From: Epinephelus fuscoguttatus
Taxonomy: Eukaryota > Chordata > Actinopteri > Perciformes > Serranidae
Length of the DNA stretch: 64,000 nucleotides
NCBI RefSeq assembly: GCF_011397635.1
Contig: NC_064754.1
Span: forward strand, 29,492,543-29,556,542
Direction of reading: 5' to 3'
In this document: positions 58,250-64,000 of the stretch, piece after piece
How the letters are laid out: each line of letters opens with the position of its first letter
Position numbering within the stretch: the first letter of the stretch is position 1
Notes under the pieces: generated by a model
What the model saw: the letters and a program-made list of their open reading frames with translations, nothing else
Database searches by the model: none
What the model was told of the DNA's origin: nothing
Program-made: the position numbers and the translations under genes

Positions 58250-60760
58250 CACAAGGCGGCTGCTTCTGCCTCCAGGGTGGGGGCGAGCAGGACTGAAGGG
58301 AGGAGCATTACCTAAAATGGTTGCTCTGCCCCACCCATTACACACACCCTTCAGGTTCATTTTGTGTAACGAAAAGGAGAAAGAGGGATTAAACTTAATC
58401 CCATTTTGTTAGGCAATTTACTGAATTCATTCAAACCTAACAACTATGTGCAGTCCTCTTACAATAGCTTCATTATTTCATTCATTCATTATTCCCGTGC
58501 ACCATATTAATGTGCTTGAAGACAGAACATCCATGTGAACCTTTATCTTTATTTCTACGAAGTGTATTGTAAATTGTGAAACAGTCACACCCGTTACTGT
58601 CAGCCTCAGGTTAGTTATTCAATCAAATCTGGCAAATTTTCAACCTCAGGGCCATACCATGCTGGTCAAACCTGTTAAGTTATCAAGGACACAGCATTGT
58701 AAACATTATACGATGGATCAGTAAAATATTTTTTTTTTCCATTTGACTCTGAACCAACAAACTTCTTCTCACACACCTCTTTATCTTTTCTCTCTGTTAT
58801 CTTGGGCGAAAATCAGTATTTAGGTGTTGGCTCTTTTGTTAGTCATAGTTTCAGGGGGTTTTTCCACATTTTATACTTAAAATTGTAAAGATTGCTTTTG
58901 TTTTGCTCAACAACAGCCTGCAGGGCTGCCAGTTAGAAGCAGTTTTTATAGATGTGGATGATGTCAGTCGATACCTGGCCTGATTCAAGACTGGGCATAA
59001 CACTGCTGAAAGCTCACCTCCAATATGCCAGTATGTTCTGTACTCTCCTTGGCATTGCACTTTGGCATGAGCACCATGCCCAAACAAGAACAAGCTCCTG
59101 CTTGTTTGCTTCATTCCATTGCACCACAGTATTTCTTTCAAGTCTTTACAGGCATTTAAACATCCCGTTGCAGTTTTGGATTAATTTTCAAATAGTGACA
59201 ATTATAAGAATAATAGATGTATTATATTGAACATTTCGCTTCTGGTTAAATCTGACAAAGAGTTGTTTTATTTCTCATTAACAAAGTACGAGTGCAGACT
59301 GTGCACATCCACAACCTGGAGTAATACAAACCAGATGTTGCTTTTTACTGCTGCTTTTCATTTCGAGGTTGCAAACTCATCTCATGCATGTGCTAAACAG
59401 CTATAAATAATGTCCAAGAGTTTGAAACCTTGAAATGAACTCGGAATAGTTTGAAACCCCAAATAATATATGAGTGAAGACATATTCTCTCTCTGGAGAG
59501 AGCATTCTCACACCAACACACCAACTTCTCATGTGTACACACTGTTATACATAGCTCTGTAAAGACCTTCATGAGGGGTATTACTGCTGCATGTGCAGAT
59601 GCCCACTCTTTTTTTTAGATTAATGTACTAGTTTGCCAGCACAGGAGTGTTTTCAGTGTTTGTTACAGCTAAGAAAATTTACCAGAGCAACTGTCACTGT
59701 CTTATGACATTTGTATGATTTCCAATCACAGTTCCGAAACATGTATCCTCTGCACTACCAGCAGAACCAAGTGATGGTGTAAATGTGCATTTACAAATTA
59801 TAGTGCAACACAACAGAGTGCACATTGTGCAATCAGACATCCCTGTGATAGAATAACTTGGGTGTGGCACTGAAGATGTTTCAGCAGCATGTTATTATAA
59901 CATACTGGTTGAGTTATCTTACGTAAAGTTTACTGTAAGTTAGTGTCAGAATTTGAAGTGTAATTGTCTGTGAAATGTGAAAGTGTGAGACAATGCAGTG
60001 CTGTGAAAAAAATGCTTCACTGAGTGCACAAACGAGTGCACAAGACTTAATGAAGCAGTTTTCTGTATATTGACAAAAAATGTGAGAATGGCTCAAAATC
60101 TGTGAAATATGATGTTGAACACACATTTGGTAAATTAGACAGTGTGCAGGGGTTTGTCTGCAAATTGCGTCCCACTCGTCCCACTCCTGTGCACCTGTTT
60201 TGAAATAGATGTGTTCTTTTGCTCTGAACTCACACTGACACACGTTGCACAACTTGCAAACAACAGCATCTCTATACTAAGACAAACAAACTATGCAAAT
60301 ATAAAGAACGTTAATCTTAAAAAAAAAAATTCCAAATGACATTTTAATGGTAGTTGGCTGTCAGGCTGTTGTCCTGAGGACAAATGCTTCACATCACGTA
60401 ACTTAAATGTGACTGAGTTATTTTCCTCAGGCAGTGAGAAACAACTGAGTCATTTCAAATACAGCTCACTTTTACAGAGATTTTCTCACACACTGCTCTG
60501 CAGGCCCCATGCAGTTCAGTGAAATGTCAAATACATACATTAATATCTCTAAGGTTGAGTTTTAAATTATCTAAGCTATTTTTCATATTTTTAAAAAAGA
60601 CATGCACTTCCCTTGTTCTGAAATGACATTTGCATTGTTGTGAAAAACAGCTGTCAAAAATTAAACTATCTCTATTGATTAATTCTATATCTGATCAACT
60701 TGTTACCATAACGGTTCTGAAACATGAAATCATTCCCGCTTATGCTTCCTCTAAGGTGTA
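58250..60760. other. Gene-free stretch upstream of keratin C
   Basis: AT-rich, with no exon, RNA gene or repeat family that I can name. The short frames lack any resemblance to known proteins. Confidence 0.5.
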
Positions 60761-60779
60761 GAGTTTGAATGTGATATTC

Positions 60780-61200
60780 TGTTTCCTGTTATATTTTGAA
60801 AGTCTGCCCATGTCCTGTCAAGTTTCCCGCTGCCCTGATTGTCTGATTGCTTTCACCTGTGTCTCATTATCTCCCACTGTCAGAGTGTAAATAAGTCTGT
60901 GTCTTCCCTTTGTTGTCTGCTAGGTTGTCTTGTCTTTCGTGTGAGCTTTCCGGTGTTCTTCCTAGTGTGTATTCTTCATGAGACTGACCTTTTTTCATAT
61001 TCAGACCAGTGAGTTTTTGCCTGTTGATTTAGTTACCTCTGCCTGTGCTGACTCCCCCTTGTGTACCAACCTTGACTGTAACAAAAACCCTGAACTTTGG
61101 ATTTCGTCTCAGTCTGTATTTTTGAGTCCACCATTGTGCCTGATACAAAGGACCCCTGGAACATGGAACCCCAGCCAGTCAGTCCAGACTAAAATATCTC
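60780..61200 (+). repeat. Unclassified dispersed repeat (suspected)
   Basis: The style CCTGATTGTCTGATTGCTTT, then CACCTGTGTCTCATTATCTC, GTAAATAAGTCTGTG, and later TTTTGCCTGTTGATTTAG and ACTTTGGATTTCG recalls a pyrimidine-rich fish repeat. I cannot name the family or set ends. The 107-codon open frame at 60978-61301 lies in it and is not protein-like. Confidence 0.35.
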
Positions 61201-61439
61201 AACGACCAGTTGCCATGAAACTTCGCACCCTGTCAGCTTTACTTTGGCGTGGCTGCTTATATCTGCAACCTCATTGTTTCTGTCACTACCAGAGCTCATG
61301 ACCATAGGTGAGGGTTGGGACGTAGATGGACCAGTAAATTGAAAGCTTTGCCTTGCAGTTGAGTTCCCTCTTCACCAAAAGCACTGATCTCGTCACATCT
61401 AATGAAATCAGGTCAAAAATTCAATCAGTCCGATACTTA

Positions 61440-61930
61440 AGTTTAGGACCACATACCATGGATATTTAAAGAGAACTAGATGCAGTGTTAGAGGCGGGCC
61501 CTCGTTTATTTATATGTGCTCAGTAGAACATGAAGCCAAACAAGCTCAATTTCCACGATATGAAATTACTTTTAATTACTCTTTAGCATCATTGCACCCA
61601 CAGAGCACTAGAGCACCAGAGACTTACACCAGCCAAGCGGCTCACTTCCAGTTTAGCCCTCTGCTAACTTGAATGGGGCTAATTTAATTAAATCATGCGT
61701 CTCCTCTAGACTTTCAAAATGTTATCAGACCAACTGGATCAAATCCTGATTGTGAAATTAGTCATTTCATGAGGGCTGTGACGCTCCAAAAAATGTATCC
61801 ACTGATTTACAGACATCTTTCTTTTGTCTTCTCAGTAGGACTATGGGAAAAAAGTGTTTTTGGGCCAGTGGCATTACATTGTTGTAATTCCTCATTTGGC
61901 CACCTGCAGAACCAATGACGTTCCCGTCAG
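61440..61930. repeat. Suspected dispersed repeat
   Basis: Blocks such as GGGGCTAATTTAATTAAATC and GACGCTCCAAAAAATGTATC are of a type I associate with common fish DNA repeats. Ends are not visible. No gene is seen between 61200 and 62229. Confidence 0.35.
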
Positions 61931-62509
61931 CCTCAGCTGTAGCCTACTTTGTACAATATTGGTAAACACTGGACCTACTTTACATCAGCATGTTAGCAGT
62001 GTCATTATGAGTCTGTTAGCATGCTGCTAGCATTTAGGAAAAAGTGTTGCAGTTCCTTACAGAACCGATATATGGATGTACACTTTTTAATAGAGAACAT
62101 CTCAACTTCTAAGTAACAATATAAATTTAAAACAATTTAAGAAAGCTTTTTTACAATTCCAAATGATTCCTATAAGATTCTGGTATGAACGATTTCTACT
62201 TCAATGAATGTTAAGAAAGTTTAGTACTTAAAGGTCCAGTGTGTAGGATTTAGGGTAATATATTGGCCAAAATGTAATATAATACAATACGTATGTTTTC
62301 ATTAGTTTATAATCACCTGAAAAAAAAGAACTATTGTGTTTTCATTACGTTAGAATGAGCCGTTTATATTTACATAGGGAGCAGATCCTTGCCCCTCAGA
62401 GTCTGTCATGTTGCACTGCCTTGTTTCTACAGTAGCCCAGGATGGACAAACCAAACACTGGCTCTAGTTTGGGCAGTTATTGTTTTTGCAGTGGCCATTG
62501 TAGTTAGCA

Positions 62510-63290
62510 GCCCAGATCATAGGGACTTGGGTTGGGAACCAGAGGGTCGCCTGTTCAAGTCCCCTGTCAGACCAAATATGGAGCGTGGAGAGGTGCCAGT
62601 TCAACTCCTGGGCACTGCCGAGGAGCCCTTGAGCAAGGCACCAAACCCCGCTCGGGGACCCTGACCAAGGTAGCTCACTCTGACATCGTTCCACTTTGTG
62701 CATGTATAGGTCCTGTTTGTGCATGTGTGTATTTTCCTGTTAATGAATTAGTGTTGCACGGTACTAAAATAGTACCGCGGTACTAGAGTATTCCAAACAG
62801 TGTGATACTGCATTTGGAAAATACCGGTACTTTGAAACTGATTCAATTCATTAATTTAGTTAATTTATTTTACTCAATTATGCGCACAAACGCCTTTCTT
62901 GTTCCTATTGGAGCACAGATTGCACAAGTGGTGTGTATGACAACACCTGTATCAAGGTGCTGCAGCTGGTGCATGTGAAAAAAGACAAGAGAAAGTCTGC
63001 CTCGCAAAGGGCGACAACACGAGACAACACAAACTTGGTGGGACATTTGAGTTACCAAATCGTGACGTCCGTACCGAGGTACTTACCGAACCATGATTTT
63101 TTTGGTACCATGACACCCCTACTATTTATTGTTCTGAAGGTTTGTATCCAAAAGGGCTTTTCCTTAGGAAAAGTACCGAAGAGTATCGAAAAGTATCGAA
63201 ATTCATATTGGTATTGGTACCGAAACAAAGATTTTGGTATCGTGGCAACACTATAATGAATAAAAGAGTGAAAAATTGAATTGATAAAGA
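62510..63290 (+). mobile_element. tRNA-like SINE interrupted by an hAT element
   Basis: A B-box-like GTTCAAGTCC lies at 62553-62562. It is followed by GCCAGTTCAACTCCTGGGCA, CCCTTGAGCAAGGCACCAAA and TGTGCATGTATAGGTCCTGT, a known fish SINE body. The tail resumes after the hAT element as TAATGAAT then AGTGAAAAATTGAATT. The open frames read from it are not genes. Confidence 0.65.
62741..63261. mobile_element. hAT-like MITE with perfect 8-bp duplication
   Basis: The core runs 62749-63253 (505 bp), with ends TAGTGTTGCACGGTACTA and, in reverse complement, TAGTGTTGCCACGATACC. The flanks are exact copies of TAATGAAT (62741-62748 and 63254-63261), which in an empty SINE would be present once. GGTACCG-rich subrepeats lie inside. 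No transposase is seen. Confidence 0.85.
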
Positions 63291-64000
63291 CACGTGTATT
63301 TTCACTTGTTTTGGAGAGGAAGAAACCTCTGCAAATAATTCAGCTCCCAAAAACCCTAAGCAATCATCACTGAGCAGATCCCTTACCACATGAAGTGTCA
63401 ACTGGTTGCAATGTGTGCTAAATATCCCTAAACCTTACACACGTTTTAAAAAAAAAAAAACAATTGAATTAAATATTACACTTACTTACTTAAAATAAAC
63501 TTAAAAACTTAAAAATAAATGTTGCAGGGATTTTATCTTCTCCTGTAATTCAATGACTGCTTGAGATGATCTTGAGCAGAGAACTTGACACGTAAGCAGC
63601 TGCATGGTAGCCTTTAGGTGTGGCTGGAAAGTAATGAATGTGAAGCAAGGTACTGTTGGTTAAAATGAGCAAATCCTACACGTTAAAGTTTCTAATCTAA
63701 TGGATTTAAAGTTTTCATTCAGTCTGTATTGATACTCGTTATTATCTTGTTTTAGGCATTTATAAGGAAGTAAAATACAAAAGTGTTGGAGACTTTATTT
63801 ATTACCTGTGTCCCACATTGCCTCATAGGCTGCATCTCTGATAAGCTGCCTTGGCGTTATCGTTATCATATGTCGTTACACTTCACAGGTAGATTTAATT
63901 CAGTTGAAAACATTTTTAAGATATTGCATTAAAATACAGTGCTTTGCAACAAAGAGAGACTGTGCAGACTCTTCTGCTCTGACAAAAAAGGGCAGAGCTG

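Larger units (their letters stand above)
62229..63455 (+). mobile_element. Old MITE-like element carrying nested SINE and hAT insertions
   Basis: Starts AAAGGTCCAGTGTGTAGGAT and contains ATGTTTTCATTAGTTTATAA and GGACAAACCAAACACTGGCT, the standard layout of a very common teleost element. The likely right end (AACTGGTTGCAATGTG, then CCTTACACACG) lies near 63400-63450. The SINE (about 62510-63290) and the hAT-like element (62749-63253) lie inside. Confidence 0.6.

Noticed and set aside
60780-61200. Long terminal repeat of an old retroelement
   Set aside because: No paired copy, no recognisable ends and no coding remains; left as an unclassified repeat.

Overview
This window is vertebrate nuclear DNA, almost certainly from a ray-finned (percomorph-like) fish. 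The genes are split into short exons with GT-AG introns, their proteins are clearly vertebrate, and the spaces are filled with repeats typical of teleosts: small inverted-repeat DNA elements, tRNA-like SINEs, LINE tails and CA/GATA microsatellites. I rebuilt five protein-coding genes exon by exon. All coding exons keep frame and start/stop. There is no rRNA or tRNA gene, no CRISPR array and no operon.

Layout: (1) about 1.7-7.9 kb, + strand: cenpk, inner-kinetochore CENP-K, 10 exons, 266 codons; its start codon is the last three bases of exon 1. (2) about 8.1-19.4 kb, + strand: smap1, a clathrin-binding Arf GTPase-activating protein, 10 exons, 455 codons. It lies about 400 bp behind cenpk, and both genes have a perfect TGACGTCA site upstream. 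(3) about 19.4-27.6 kb: no gene, mixed repeats. (4) about 27.6-30.75 kb, - strand: type I keratin A (410 aa). (5) about 30.75-48.0 kb: a 17-kb gene-free block with a minisatellite split by nested DNA elements, a LINE split by a Harbinger-like element, and hAT-like elements. (6) about 48.0-51.65 kb, + strand: type I keratin B (399 aa). (7) about 51.65-55.86 kb: repeats, including a 1,957-bp foldback element. (8) about 55.86-58.25 kb, - strand: type I keratin C (432 aa). (9) about 58.25-64 kb: no gene; the right end holds a SINE and an hAT-like element nested in an older element.

The three keratins are one cluster of duplicated genes. Internal exon lengths are the same (83, 157, 162, 126 and 218-221 nt), and the differences lie in the head exon and the tail exons. 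Two have a tail micro-exon (14 and 11 nt) that the third lacks. Such acidic keratins pair with type II keratins, none of which lies here. cenpk and smap1 are ordinary housekeeping neighbours with no clear functional link to the keratins.

I see no wholly new biological system. The best leads are a possible alternative last exon of smap1 with a CPxCG motif (17331-17447), the exon-1 ATG of cenpk with a cell-cycle CDE/CHR-like promoter, the long foldback element, several nested insertions whose target duplications give their order, and a perfect 15-bp hairpin at 26105-26140.
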